Part shown: piece by piece, positions 47,801 through 58,481 of the stretch
Numbering within the stretch: position 1 is the stretch's first letter
Layout: each line of letters opens with the position of its first letter
Position numbers and translations under genes: made by a program
Assembly (NCBI RefSeq): GCF_014633365.1
Contig: NC_068343.1
Span: 25,885,307 to 25,949,306 of the forward strand
Origin: Diospyros lotus
Lineage: Eukaryota; Streptophyta; Magnoliopsida; Ericales; Ebenaceae
Direction: 5' to 3'
Length of the DNA stretch: 64,000 bases
Notes under the pieces: model-generated
What the model saw: only the letters and a program-made list of their open reading frames with translations
Told to the model about the DNA's origin: nothing
Database searches by the model: none

Positions 47801-47838
47801 AATAATGTGGCAGCCTTATGCCAAAATGGGGTTTTACA
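44803..47838 (-). repeat. T1 5' LTR (3036 bp)
   Basis: Starts TGTAACGCCCCACTTTCCCG and ends GGGGTTTTACA. Collinear with 28091-31090, with about 30 extra bases near 45335-45365. A TATAAATA box on the minus strand is at 46968-46975. Confidence 0.92.
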
Positions 47839-47843
47839 ATTGT

Positions 47844-48493
47844 GGTGCAAAAAGGAGAAGCAAGCCGAAACCAAAGCTCTCATTCCTTCAAGCTCTCCTC
47901 ACTCCATGCCAATAGGTTTGTTAAAGTTATTTGGTAAGGTGATTTAATTATATTCAAATTGTTGGGTTGTAAAAGATAAGTGTTATTTATCTTGTTGTAA
48001 GGTTTGAGTTGAGCATGTAAAAACTTATTGCGTAAGGTTTTAGGGTTAACCGTGGTAAAACCTTTGGTGTCGTTGATCGCTAGTGAAAGTGATTGTGGTT
48101 TGCCAATCCTTCAAGTGGGTAAGCTTGAAGGTAGTGGAATAGGCAAGTGCCGAACCAATATAAATATTGTGTATACTTGATTTCTCATTCCTACTTGTTG
48201 TAATCCTTGTTCATGTTTTTAAAAGAATCGTTTTTGAAAATCTAAAGGAGTTTTAAAATTTGCAAATCAGTGAGTAAGGTTTCAAAACATACCTGCCAGT
48301 AAGTTGGATTTCGAAATATACTCATCTATATATTTTGAAACATACTTAACATAAATGTTAGTTTCGAAACATACTCCCTCAAGTTTCGAAACATAATGTC
48401 CTGCAAGTTAAAGTTTTTTAAGTTATCGAAAATTTACCCAAATCCTAATTCACCCCCCTCTTGGGATATACTTTCCATTATATAGAACTAATA
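47844..48493 (+). repeat. C1 3' LTR, part 2
   Basis: Continues the LTR from 28090; matches 7681-8307 up to GGGATATACTT and goes on about 20 bases more to AGAACTAATA. The next bases, AAATC, match those before the 5' LTR. The LTR therefore seems to end in TA rather than CA, and these 20 bases show what the 5' LTR has lost. Confidence 0.82.
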
Positions 48494-48498
48494 AAATC

Positions 48499-50405
48499 CA
48501 AACCACAGAATATCTTCAAATACAAAACACATGGATACCATCTCTTGAAACAATAACCGAATGTCTCAAACATAACCAAAACATACATAGGGTTCACATA
48601 GGTTTCGTACATAATCAATTCCATGCTAAAAACATGCTACCTACAACAGATAAACTTAATCTTCAGCTATCTCTTTTCCTTTACAGCCGCTCATCGAACA
48701 TGGAACGTTTGAATGTTCCAGGGGTATAACACAATTAGAAGATGAATCTTCTAGTGAGAAACTCAAAAACAGTTTATATCAATGCATGAACAGGTGTAAG
48801 ACGTATGAGAAAAAAAAGATGACTATTTAGAAGTGCCTTGTGAACATGGCTAACCTCCAATGAGAGCTTTCTCAACGGCACATGCATAGCACCTCTCGGA
48901 AGGTCCCAAAACCATGGCACCCTGGCCTAACCTCATAGAACTCATGCAAGCACCATATCCATTGCCCCTTAGACTCACGGCCTTCCCCACGAGAGCTTTC
49001 TCAATTACGCATGCATAGCACCTCTCGAGGGATATCCAACTTTTATCCTCGGCCATCAACAGATAGATACAACAGTATGGTCAGACAAATTTTATAAATG
49101 CAATAGTTGAAAAGCCAATAGCATATATTTTCATAAATACATTTCAAATATGGAACATGATTTCCCGTAAGAGAACAAAAAGAGTTTACGTGCAGGAACT
49201 TCACAAAACAAGTTTCAAGCAATAGCAATCTCATATAAGAGAATAAAAATAGGATTTGGAGTATAAGAGTCTCACAAACCAAGTTTGGGGTAGGAACTCT
49301 CACCTTTGCCAAAATTTCAAAATGCCTCAAAAAGTGTGCACTACCTCGATTTGCGTGTCAGACCTCGATTTTTGTTCCAACCTCAAAAGTTGCACCAATC
49401 ACTTCACTTTAAACCTCAAGGCACCCTAACCAATGTATAAACATCATAAATCTAATTTTTTTTCTTAATTTTCTCATGTTTCTCCATTTTTTTCCCATTT
49501 TCTTCTCAAAAATCCAAATAAATATCTCCTTAACTCATTTCTAAAATCTTTCTTCACGACAATTCATAATAAGCTAATAATTCAAGGAAAAATTACTAGA
49601 CTTACCCGGATCTGCATTTTCACGCAAAATGAGGCTGTTTGGTGAGAAAACAGAGACACTAGAAAGTCAAACTTCAAAACTTTTTACACACACCTCAAGA
49701 CCTCAATTTTAGAAGAATTATGCAATTTTTTTCAAAATTTTTTTCTCCCATAAGCGCCCTTATGCGCTACCTCAAGGTTGGCTCACGTACCCCACTCGCG
49801 GCCTGCTGCTGGCACGTGTTTCACATGCGCCGGTCATCTTCTTCACTAGGCTTTCGACGAGTTTCGATCTGCTTTGGTTTAATAGCGATTTCTCCTTCAT
49901 CCAAACTTCGTTTTGCCCCCCGTTTGAACCTACACCTTCCTCTCTTTTCCCTCTACCAGATTAAGCTTAAAATCCCTCAAATGAAGCCATTTTCTAACTG
50001 CTCCAAGCTATTTTCTGGTGAAGCTCATTTTTTCGACGAGGCTTTGGATCTCCCTCATCTCTCAACCAAAATGGCTCAAAGTTTCCAGAAATACTCCTCT
50101 AGATATGGGCCAACAAAAGCCCCTTATCCGATTCTCCCAATTTGTTCGCAAATTCATGGATTTACAAAATTAAATTTTCAAAGCTTTCAGCTACTTCTAT
50201 TTATATGCGAGCTCGAGCTTCCAAACACTCCAAGCTTGATAAACTGACCCTTTTGAGGCTTTTACCACCCTTGGATCGACCTATTTGCTACAAAAACTAA
50301 CCACAATGATGATATTTGAAGCTTTCAAATTTCGGCCAAGAACTTGGTCAGAAAGCTTCAAAATCCAGCCAACCCATGCCTCCTTGTCGGCCTAAACCCG
50401 ACCCT
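48499..50405 (-). repeat. G1 5' LTR, part 2 (truncated)
   Basis: Resumes the LTR cut at 6655. It has a short direct repeat, GAGAGCTTTCTCAA plus CATAGCACCTCTCG, at about 48867 and 48992, and a minus-strand TATAAATA box at 50198-50205. The LTR ends abruptly near 50405, where sequence of the gene-less family on the plus strand begins; the true LTR end is missing. Small open frames (49720-50247) are not supported as genes. Confidence 0.72.
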
Positions 50406-50409
50406 AAGG

Positions 50410-51552
50410 CATGCACAGTAGGGGATGACGAGGGCTGAGGTTAAAGGTTCCATGACCTTAAAGTGAAATGGTAGGATCACTCACTCATTATAAGGTTTAA
50501 CAACCAGAGTAAGACCTAACATAGAGCATGATTGTGGAAAATTGAGGTATAGGTGCAGAACATTTAAGAGGGGTTGCCCAATGAGAGTTCCCAGATATGG
50601 GTAAGTGACCCCAGTTGGGGAGTGGTATTGGCCAATAAGAAAAACCTCGGTATTTTTGTTGAATGTGGAAAGAATACCTAGTTGGGAAACTATTATAGCG
50701 CGTGCATTATTAAGCCGAGGTGTAGACTCGAGTAGTGCATGTTATTGGTTGAAGCATGAAAATGCCCACTATGATGTATGGGTAGGTGGGTTATGTGTAA
50801 GTCAATGATAAGTGGAGATCAACTGGTTAAGGTAGTAGACCATATGAGAAATGGTCAAGTACGACTAGAGGAGCCAGGTGGTTTCTTCCCATATAGTGCG
50901 ACTATGGTTATAGTTGATCGGTAATGAGATGTTGCCATGGGGATTGACTTAAGCTATGGATGTATGTGGTTGATGACGAAATCCCATGGTTGAATGGGTG
51001 TTAGCATGTCTAATGGGTATTAGAAGTGACACTGCTACGGTTGATCATTACTAAGACGTTCCTATGTTTGATCGGGGTCAAATCGTGGTCGTGTGTGATT
51101 GGAAAGGGAAACGTTATCATGTGTGATCGGCATAAAATCGTTGTTGATTGATCAGTGATGCAGTGTTGTCGAGTTAATTGGCATTATCATGTTTGGTTTT
51201 GGTTTGGCGTGGAAAATGGAAAGTTGACTACAAAGTGATGCTTAGAGGCAGTTGAAATCCATCAAGATGATGGACATTATTGTGGTAGTCATGTGTCATG
51301 ACTAGAGAACAGTTGTGGGATTTAGCGGGAGGCCAGAGTGATATCGGTGGATGAGTATCCTCGAGAGTCAAAGGATCAGTAGCCTAAGCGAAACCTCAAG
51401 GTGGGATAACCCAAGGGAAATGTGAGCAATGGTTGAGTTATGAGATTCTCAAGTGTGGCAGTTCGAGAAATAACTCGAGAATGTGTTTTTCTTGGGCAGA
51501 GAAGTAAGGTGAAGAGAATTTTGAGTACGAAATTCAGTTAAAAAGGGTTGGA
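50410..51552 (+). mobile_element. fragment of the gene-less family: 3' end of internal region
   Basis: Aligns by eye with 17845-18981 of A, with many substitutions and small indels, so it is an old copy. It ends with GAATTTTGAGTACGAAATTC and a purine tract, then an LTR start at 51553. No genes. Confidence 0.78.
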
Positions 51553-52049
51553 TGTAACACTTGGTATTACATGGTGTTGGAAAATATAAGATTTTTGGTT
51601 ATTTGGAAAGGACCTCAGGTGGTCCGAGAAGCCCGAAAGTCAATTTTAAGAATTTAATTAATAAAATTTGTCAAATTGATGATAGGGAATACCCGGGACT
51701 TGGATGTTTAGGGGATAGGACATAAAATTGGCAAGCGTCTCAAGGTGAGGCTAATAACGCTGGAAATAGTCAGATTGAAAATAATTTCCAGAATAAAATT
51801 TGTATAAGCTCGAAATGTTGATGGTATCGAATTGTCGTAGGGGCCTCCGAGAAGTTGAGGGGACCTTGAAGGTGTTTCCTTGTCTGTGTTAGGACCATTC
51901 CTCGAGTGGAGCGAAGAGAGGGATAAAGCTTGTGCCCACCTAGGGCGTTTTCGGTTGATACATAGTTCGTCTATTCAGTTATTGGCTTAGCATGTGAGTA
52001 ATCTAGTCGATTATTCACTGGTAGCGCTCGTAGGTGGGAGCGGGTCTAT
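51553..52049 (+). repeat. short B-type LTR lacking its middle
   Basis: Starts TGTAACACTTGGTATTACATGG and runs to GGGAGCGGGTC, matching both ends of the B-type LTR, but only about 500 bp long against 2.7 kb; the GC island and promoter region are absent. The join is near 51895 (GACCATTCCTCGAGTGGAGC). The last few bases of the LTR are missing at 52049. Confidence 0.72.
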
Positions 52050-52906
52050 TGTTACCAAAATACAACAATTAGAATTTTTCTGAGTGGGATACTGAGAACA
52101 TATGTGATTGATACTAGGCTGGTGAACTGCAAGCACTTTTCGGAGGGACGTTCCCGAAGGAGTCTTCTGAAGCAATGTTCTCAAAGAAGTTCAAAGGGTC
52201 CTTCCAAAGGGTCATCCTGAAGATCCCTTCCGAAGAGTGATTTCGTGGTAACTAAGGATATCTTGATATGGCTAAAGTAAAGTGGTGGCTCCGAAAGAGT
52301 CTTCTGAAGGGTGCTTCCAAAAGGCTGGTGCTTTCGAAGAGATGAGCAAGCCTTTCCGAAGGAACTTGGTTTGGCACGTTTTCCAAAGGAATTCGGCTTC
52401 TGAGGGGAAGGACCCTTCAAATAAGGGTTAAAAGGTTCGTGGGATTTTCCTCCCATGAAGACCCTTCAATGCTTAAGTCAGTAATGGAATGAAAATAATC
52501 TTACGGAAATGAAAGTAGGCTAAATTTCTAAAGAAAAATAGAAGTGGTATACTAATGTCTAGATCCCTTTCTGCAAACCGTAGCTGGGCTTTTATAGGGC
52601 CCGAGCTTCGAGAATGGTGGCCGGGTGTACGTTTCACTGATCTGGGATGACACGGTGCCTTCAATGGCTTCGCTTCGGAAATGCCAAATAGTCATTTCCG
52701 AAGGCCCCTTCCGAAGAAGGCTATGGGTCGCACATTGGAGGCATATCTTCCTTGTCTCGTAAGGAAGCATCCAAAGGCCAGCTTCCTTCCAAGAATGCTT
52801 CTGAAGTGTCTTTTCGAAGGATCCTTTGGAAGGACTCTTCCCTAACAGCTTCTCGTCTTCTTAGCGATTCTTACCCTTTTTTCCTTCTAATTATTGGGGT
52901 ACAACA
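52050..52906. repeat. possible solo LTR with CTTCCGAAGG motif array
   Basis: Bounded by TGTTACC and GGGGTACAACA, which are similar as inverted ends. The flanks TCTAT and GATAT do not match, so insertion is not proven. The interior has about 20 copies of a CTTCCGAAGG-like motif on both strands from 52140 to 52830. Frames of 60-90 aa (for example 52181-52456 minus) arise from these repeats. Confidence 0.45.
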
Positions 52907-52959
52907 GATATCAATAAAAATTTTCACAAAAACATAAAGGCAAATTTATAACTTAAAAT

Positions 52960-54420
52960 AATAAAAACTTATAAACATAGAGAGTTTAGGGAAAATACCA
53001 CCAAGCATGAAATTTGAATATCTCTTACTCTTAGTTTGTAAAATGACTGGTGATATTCTTGTTCACTTCTTCTTTCCTTCATGCTTGGTTCATCCATAAA
53101 GATTTCTCTTTGAGATTTATTTGGATGACAAGCAACTTGAAAAATTAACTATCTACAAGCTTTTGGTGGCCAAACTATTTTGGGTTCACCATTGTTAGCA
53201 TAGAGTGTTCCCTTAGGAACTCATACTTGTTTAAGAATCTTTGGATCATTTCTTATAAAACATTTGTGTTTAAAATGATACCAATAGTTATAATGTGAAG
53301 TAAATGATTTTTGTTTCCTTTTTATGAAGATTGTATGCTTCCTTATGCTCATTCATATGAAAGTGATAAATTTTTGGTATCAAAACATGTTTGGATCCTT
53401 AGGATTTGGTATGAGAAATACTAGATATCATAGTTCCTTTATTAATCCATTTCAAATTAGGACCACTAGATGATTTCCTTTTAAAAGGACAACCAAATAC
53501 AATGTGGCCTAACTTGCAATAAGGAAAGCATCTAATCCCATGAGACGTGTATAAAGAAAAGCTTTTGACATTAGCTTTTTAATTATAAAAATTTAGAACA
53601 CCTTTATCATCATCACAAGAATTTAAAATTTTTCTATTTAAAATAGGTTTCTCATTAAAAGCACTATATAGGAGATTTCTATTTAGTTTCTTTCAAAACT
53701 TTTTCCATTAAAAATTCTTTATTGGAAGCAAGCAAATATTCATTCTTTGATCTTAAAACTTCCAATTCATTTGACACTAAATCCAAATGTTTTTGAAGAG
53801 TTTTATTTTTCAAACATAATTTTTCAAACTTGACATATAATTCATTAAAGGCATTTGGTAACTCTTCTTTTGAAAAATTATTCTCAATATCATTATTATC
53901 ATCAAAATCATAAGTAGAAGTAGAGGTTACCTCTTCTTCTTCCTTAGCCATGAAACACATATTTGATGTTAAGCTTTCTTCACTAGAAACATGAGAGCTT
54001 TTTTTCTCCTTTCTTTGTTGATGATTCAATGGATTTTTAACCTATAAATTTTCATCAACATGCTCACAATATTTGTTAGTAAGATAAATTGAATCAAGAG
54101 TATTCAAAATATCTTTAGCATTTGAACACATAGAAATTTTTGCATAAACATTTTCATGCAAAATTTTCATAGCTTTGATATTTAAAACAAATCAGGTTTT
54201 ATCATTTTTAGTCCAAATGGATTTTGGTTTTGAAACAAATAATTTTATTACAATATTCCACAAATTAAAATTAATGGATTTCATGAAAACACAAATTCTT
54301 ATCCTCCAGTGTTCATGGTATGAGCCATCAAAATAGGGTGCCACATCAATAGGATAACTTTCCTTAAGCATGAATGTCATGGATCTCTTGTTAAGTTGTT
54401 AGACCTTAAAACAAGGAGTT
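52960..54420 (-). pseudogene. decayed SIRE-type Copia gag
   Basis: Read on the minus strand from 54380: a gag N-terminus (YFDGSYHEHWRIRICVFMKS), then a broken middle near 54060-54190, then an acidic/coiled-coil tail at 54029-53679 with SNMCFMAKEEEEVTSTS and LVSNELEVLRSKNEYLL, then a knuckle-like block near 53530-53490 with KLGHIVFGC in which the first cysteines are misspaced, then a linker resembling WVPKGT near 53200. Several frames are needed. Same lineage as C1 gag but a different copy. No pol remains: the fragment ends near 52960. Confidence 0.8.
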
Positions 54421-54422
54421 AA

Positions 54423-54434
54423 GTTCTGATACCA
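54423..54434 (-). other. primer binding site of the 52960 Copia remnant
   Basis: GTTCTGATACCA on plus, TGGTATCAGAAC on minus, one base from the standard form; 2 bases from an LTR end TGCTAGG (plus view). Confidence 0.8.
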
Positions 54435-54436
54435 AT

Positions 54437-54960
54437 TGCTAGGTTTATATAGCCATGGCACTGATACCCAATAGGGGGGTGAATTGGGTTATTTAAAACT
54501 TTTGTTCGAAAACTTGAATTCCTTTTTATGAAAATAAGATTTTAATGCAAGTGATGGAATTGTTTGGTACAAGAAATAAAATAAGAACAGAATCAAAAGA
54601 GAGATATAACCGATTTATAATGGTTCGGTTGAAACCAAGTCTAATCCACTTCCTTACCTCCTCACTAAGAATTTTTCAACCAATCCACTATAATTCTCCT
54701 TTCTTTCAATAAGCCCTCTAGTAGTAAGGTAAGAACTTACAACCTCTTGTTTAAACAAGTAAACTCTCTAGCAATAAGATAAAAAATACAACCTTCTACA
54801 ATCAATGTAAGCCCGATAGTAATTTTGTTAGGAAAATCAAGAATAATATAAAAGAGATGATCTAAGAGTAGACACTTTTAATTACAAGATCTCTCAAAAT
54901 AAACACAAGATTTGAATAAAATAATACAAATTAATCAAAAAATACTGTAGCAATCTTTAA
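54437..54960 (-). repeat. LTR fragment of the 52960 Copia remnant
   Basis: Starts TGCTAGGTTTATATAG; contains the inverted form of AATTCACCCCCCTATTGGG and stretches matching the inverse of S1 at about 12280-12500. Homology fades near 54960, so the outer two-thirds of the LTR is lost. Confidence 0.7.
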
Positions 54961-57396
54961 AAAATTAATTTATAACTTTTTAAACATTGTGTGAGTCAAA
55001 ATAATTCTTATACATCTTATTTAGCTATTCATCTTTGTTAATACCATGTGGAGACTATTAGGTCAACAATTAATGGTCTATTTTAATAATAGATCGATGT
55101 TAATAAATATTTAATATAAATTAAAAGTCTTACACCTAGTTTTGAATAAACTAAAAGTTCAATATGATAAATATATTAATCATTTTTTTATTTTTTTCAT
55201 AATTAGGCCTTTTAGAAATTCAACTATACCAAACAAGCCTTCACATACTAACCTTTAGTCACTTGTATAGTCCTACCGAATATAAGACGTGAGTTGAGGA
55301 AAAATAGAAAAGCCAAGGGCATAAAATGGATAGTAATATTTTTTTTAATTATTGCTTTTATCAAAACATATTATTAAACTAACAAAATAATATTATTTTT
55401 ATAAATATAAATAACTTGGAAATTATTTCAAATGTTGGATCATTAAGAAACCGTATTATTTGTATATTATTATTACATAAAAAAGTTGTACATGATCACC
55501 AACTTTAACAAGTGTTCGGCTGAAAATAATTTTGAATTGATTAATTTAAAGTTCAAATTATAAAAATGCCAAGTAAAAATTATGTTCACCCATTAAGTGA
55601 AATTGTATTATTAGGCTCATGTGCGTAAATCGATGACGTTGGCAGCGTAAAATATTAATGGGGGAAACTTGATATCAGGCTTAAGATGTAAGCTATAATA
55701 TTACATGTATAATAATAATATATAATTAAATATTATGTCTAATAAATCGTAAAATTTATGTAATTTACATAATTCAATAATTAAACGCGTATCTGGATCT
55801 ATTAAAAATTAAGTTGTAAAGAGAATTATCGGTTGATGGAATCTGGTTTCTTTCTCTCTACCTCAATTGTAATGATGGATATAAAATATGATTATAATTA
55901 TTTTAATATATTAAGATATGAAGAGAACCAAACTCCTTATTTATAATGGTAAAAGCAGTGTTTCATCAAGACGTTTTAGGAGTTATCATTCACATCTTCT
56001 AAACTAAATAGAAATATAAATAATTAATTATCTTATTAAATTTTCTTATTATCTCACTAGATTAACACAATTATATTTGATATTGAATTTAATTATTTTA
56101 TCAAATAAATACCATCATATCTGATAAAATATTTTTATTAATTATATTATAATATATCAAGTAATTATTACTAATTTATCTAATAAAATATTTATTTTAA
56201 TTATCACATAAACCACAAAATAATTCTTACATAAAAAAAAGTTCACATGTGATTTTATTTCCAAAATAGAAAAACAAAAGCACAAGACAGAAAGGTAACA
56301 TGTTGGACCAGCAAATTCGAGTGGTCTCCTTCGACAGGAATCATGTTCTGCTTTGTTAGGTAGCGGCCATTTTCTTCTCAAAGAATCCTCCTAAAGTCAT
56401 GAACCATCTTTGCTTGCTTGTGCAGTCAAGAATTTAGGTAGAATTCTTCCGAAATCCATGCATTTTGGAGTATACTATATATATATAGATATATATATAT
56501 GTATATATGTTTAATGGTTGGGAGTTCAGCAAATGGAGTTACATTTGCTGCTACTTAGCCCCCAGCAACTGCAGCATATCCAGAAGGTGATTTAATTAGG
56601 CTATTCTCAAATACAAAAATAGTATGTCAGTCATAATAATATCATCAATTTTTTCACTTTTTGATTTGTTACTGTTTTTTATGTTGCCTTCTTATCTTAT
56701 TCCTTGTTATATATAATAAATTGAAAAAAGTTCTTAATTTCATAAATGGTGGTTAGCATTTTTCTATGATTTTTTTAAACAAAAGGGACATTGGAGCCAA
56801 TTTTAAGGTAAGACTTGAAGGCCGATTACATGCATGTTTTTTACAGTTTCAGGCTTAACTTGCCTTGTAGAGATTATCTAAAGGATTGGTTAGATACATT
56901 GATAACAACATCATTAGCTAGCATTTGTAAATTTATTTTATATATGAAATTTAGTATTATTTGTTTTAGTGGTTGAGCTTTCGATTCTTATTTTAGGGTT
57001 TATTTGTTTATATTTGATGTTTGTTTCATGGGACCTCCTCTGTGTTGTGGGCTATTGAGCTTTGTATGTTGGCTTGGGAGTCTTCTTTGTCACATAACGA
57101 AGAGATTTTGTGAATACATGTGAAGTGGATTTTTTTTGTTGCATGGGCTACGACTTTCCATTGCTCTATTTTCGGGCTAAACCCTCTCAAGTTATGCCCG
57201 TACTTGTTTGGGGCTGACCCTGTAAACTTTCTGAAGACCCCGTAATCCTTGGGAAGAAGTTCACTCATTATGGGCCTACTAGCCCCCCAGCCACTGCATG
57301 CTTTGTCGGTTTTGCCATTGTGTTCTGATTTTCTATATATTTAGCAAAAAATAAAAAAAAAAATGTAATCTGATCCAATCAAACAGTCCTCAGCTC
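54961..57396. other. AT-rich intergenic DNA
   Basis: No gene recognised. It contains a TA-rich microsatellite at about 56472-56510. An 80-aa minus frame at 57026-57268 has no recognisable domain. This is the first non-retroelement stretch in the window. Confidence 0.6.
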
Positions 57397-57402
57397 CACG
57401 TG
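57397..57402. promoter_or_regulatory. G-box upstream of the ankyrin locus
   Basis: CACGTG, a known plant bZIP/bHLH site, about 110 bases before the first ATG. Presence seen; use inferred. Confidence 0.4.
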
Positions 57403-57483
57403 ACTGAGCAACAGCTCGCCCCATTCTTGTTGCGTCATTTCTTTATTTAATGCTCTTCGAGTATACTAACACATGACATGCTC

Positions 57484-57491
57484 TATAAATA
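57484..57491 (+). promoter_or_regulatory. TATA box-like sequence of the ankyrin locus
   Basis: TATAAATA in CTCTATAAATATAATTT. It is only 25 bases before the ATG at 57509, so if used, transcription would start at or after that ATG. Confidence 0.4.
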
Positions 57492-57617
57492 TAATTTTAC
57501 GGAGGAAAATGGCTGGCGATGAAATACTGCCGCAAGAAACAGAAGGTAAAAATTTACCTACGTCCAGCATTGACAGAAATCGAAGCCAGGGTGAAGCACA
57601 AGAACAAGAACCAGCTG

Positions 57618-57829
57618 GTATTCTTTAACTTTGTTTCAATGAATCAAGTAGCTAGTAAAATTTGTTGATCAGTTACGGAACTGGATATTAATTAATTTGC
57701 AGAATCGAGGGGTAGGAAGCGTGCTGGCCTAAGAACTCGCTTTGGTATTCTTTAACTTAGTTTCACTGAATCAATTAGCTAGTGAAATTTGTCGATCAGT
57801 TACGGAACTGAATATTAATTAATTTGCAG
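57618..57829 (+). repeat. tandem duplication of an 85-bp intron around a 42-bp exon
   Basis: 57618-57702 and 57745-57829 are both 85 bases, both start GTATTCTTTAACTT and end TAATTAATTTGCAG, and differ at about 8 positions. Between them is a 42-base exon that keeps the frame (encoding ESRGRKRAGLRTRF with the split codons). Confidence 0.92.
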
Positions 57830-58481
57830 ATTTATGGACTGAATGGTTTTACGAGGCAGTGCGAGGGGGAGACCTGCATGGGGTGAAAATGTATCTTAAG
57901 ACTAAGAGAGAGCTGCTTGGCACAAGATTCACAAAATTCGAAGAGAATACTCTTCAAGTCGCAGTGGTTTCTGGACAGGAAAAGATTTTTAGTGAGTTAA
58001 TGGAAGAAGACGGTTCCAATAATATCTTGAAAGAGAAGAACATGTACGGAGAAACAATACTCACTCTTGCCGCCGCCCAAGGCAACATCAAGATTGTGGA
58101 GCGATTGGTGGGAACATGCGATGAACTAGCGGCATTCCCAATGACAATGGATATTTACCCATCACTGTGGCTGCTTTATTTGGAAACAAGGAAATTGTTT
58201 GCTTTCTGTTTAATTTTACTTTGCAAATTTATTTTTTCAATCCAAGCTGCCGGCATGTTGAAGAAGAAGTGAACATGACTAATTCAACTCAGTCGAGTGT
58301 AGATGATGGTGATTTCAAGTTTCTCAAAGTGTCCATGACTACTCAAGTCTGTGGACGTGATGAGCGAAACAGAGCTTCAAGCTTGTTAATGATGATAAGG
58401 ATGAAGCTTATAAGCCTGCTTATCAAAGCGAGTATCATTCTTTTAGGCTCTTCAAAGCATGCATCAGCTCCCAACTCTATG

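Larger units (their letters stand above)
28091..47838 (-). mobile_element. T1: gag-only Gypsy element (TR-GAG-like), minus strand
   Basis: T1 has 3.0 kb LTRs at 28091-31090 (plus 42420-42422) and 44803-47838, a 2.4 kb internal region (42423-44802) and a perfect TSD, ATTGT, at 28086-28090 and 47839-47843. Its own length is about 8.4 kb. The internal region has a primer site, a gag gene and a polypurine tract but no protease, RT, RNase H or integrase. That fits the TR-GAG class of non-autonomous elements. The gag block resembles that of G1 and of Tekay-type Gypsy elements, so a partner of that lineage is likely. B2 has inserted 3 bases from the end of its 3' LTR. Confidence 0.88.
6656..48493 (+). 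mobile_element. C1: SIRE/Maximus-type Copia retrotransposon, nested and defective
   Basis: C1 spans about 42 kb but only about 9.5 kb is its own; the rest is elements A and T1 with their passengers. Its own parts are a 5' LTR (6656-8307), gag (8307-8910 and 21498-22334), pol (22335-24863), a third frame downstream of pol (25358-26527), a polypurine tract (27051-27060) and a 3' LTR (27064-28090 continuing at 47844-48493). Flanking AAATC at 6651-6655 and 48494-48498 is the TSD. Gene order protease-integrase-RT-RNase H makes it Copia; the extra downstream frame and coiled-coil-like gag tail point to the SIRE/Maximus lineage. Deletions at the 5' LTR/gag border and between integrase and RT, plus several stops and frameshifts, leave it unable to move on its own. 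Confidence 0.88.

Noticed and set aside
52050..52906. Firm call of a solo LTR
   Set aside because: Ends look right but the flanking 5-mers do not match, so it is listed only as possible.
57026..57268. 80-aa minus frame upstream of the ankyrin locus
   Set aside because: No domain, no visible promoter or homology; likely chance.
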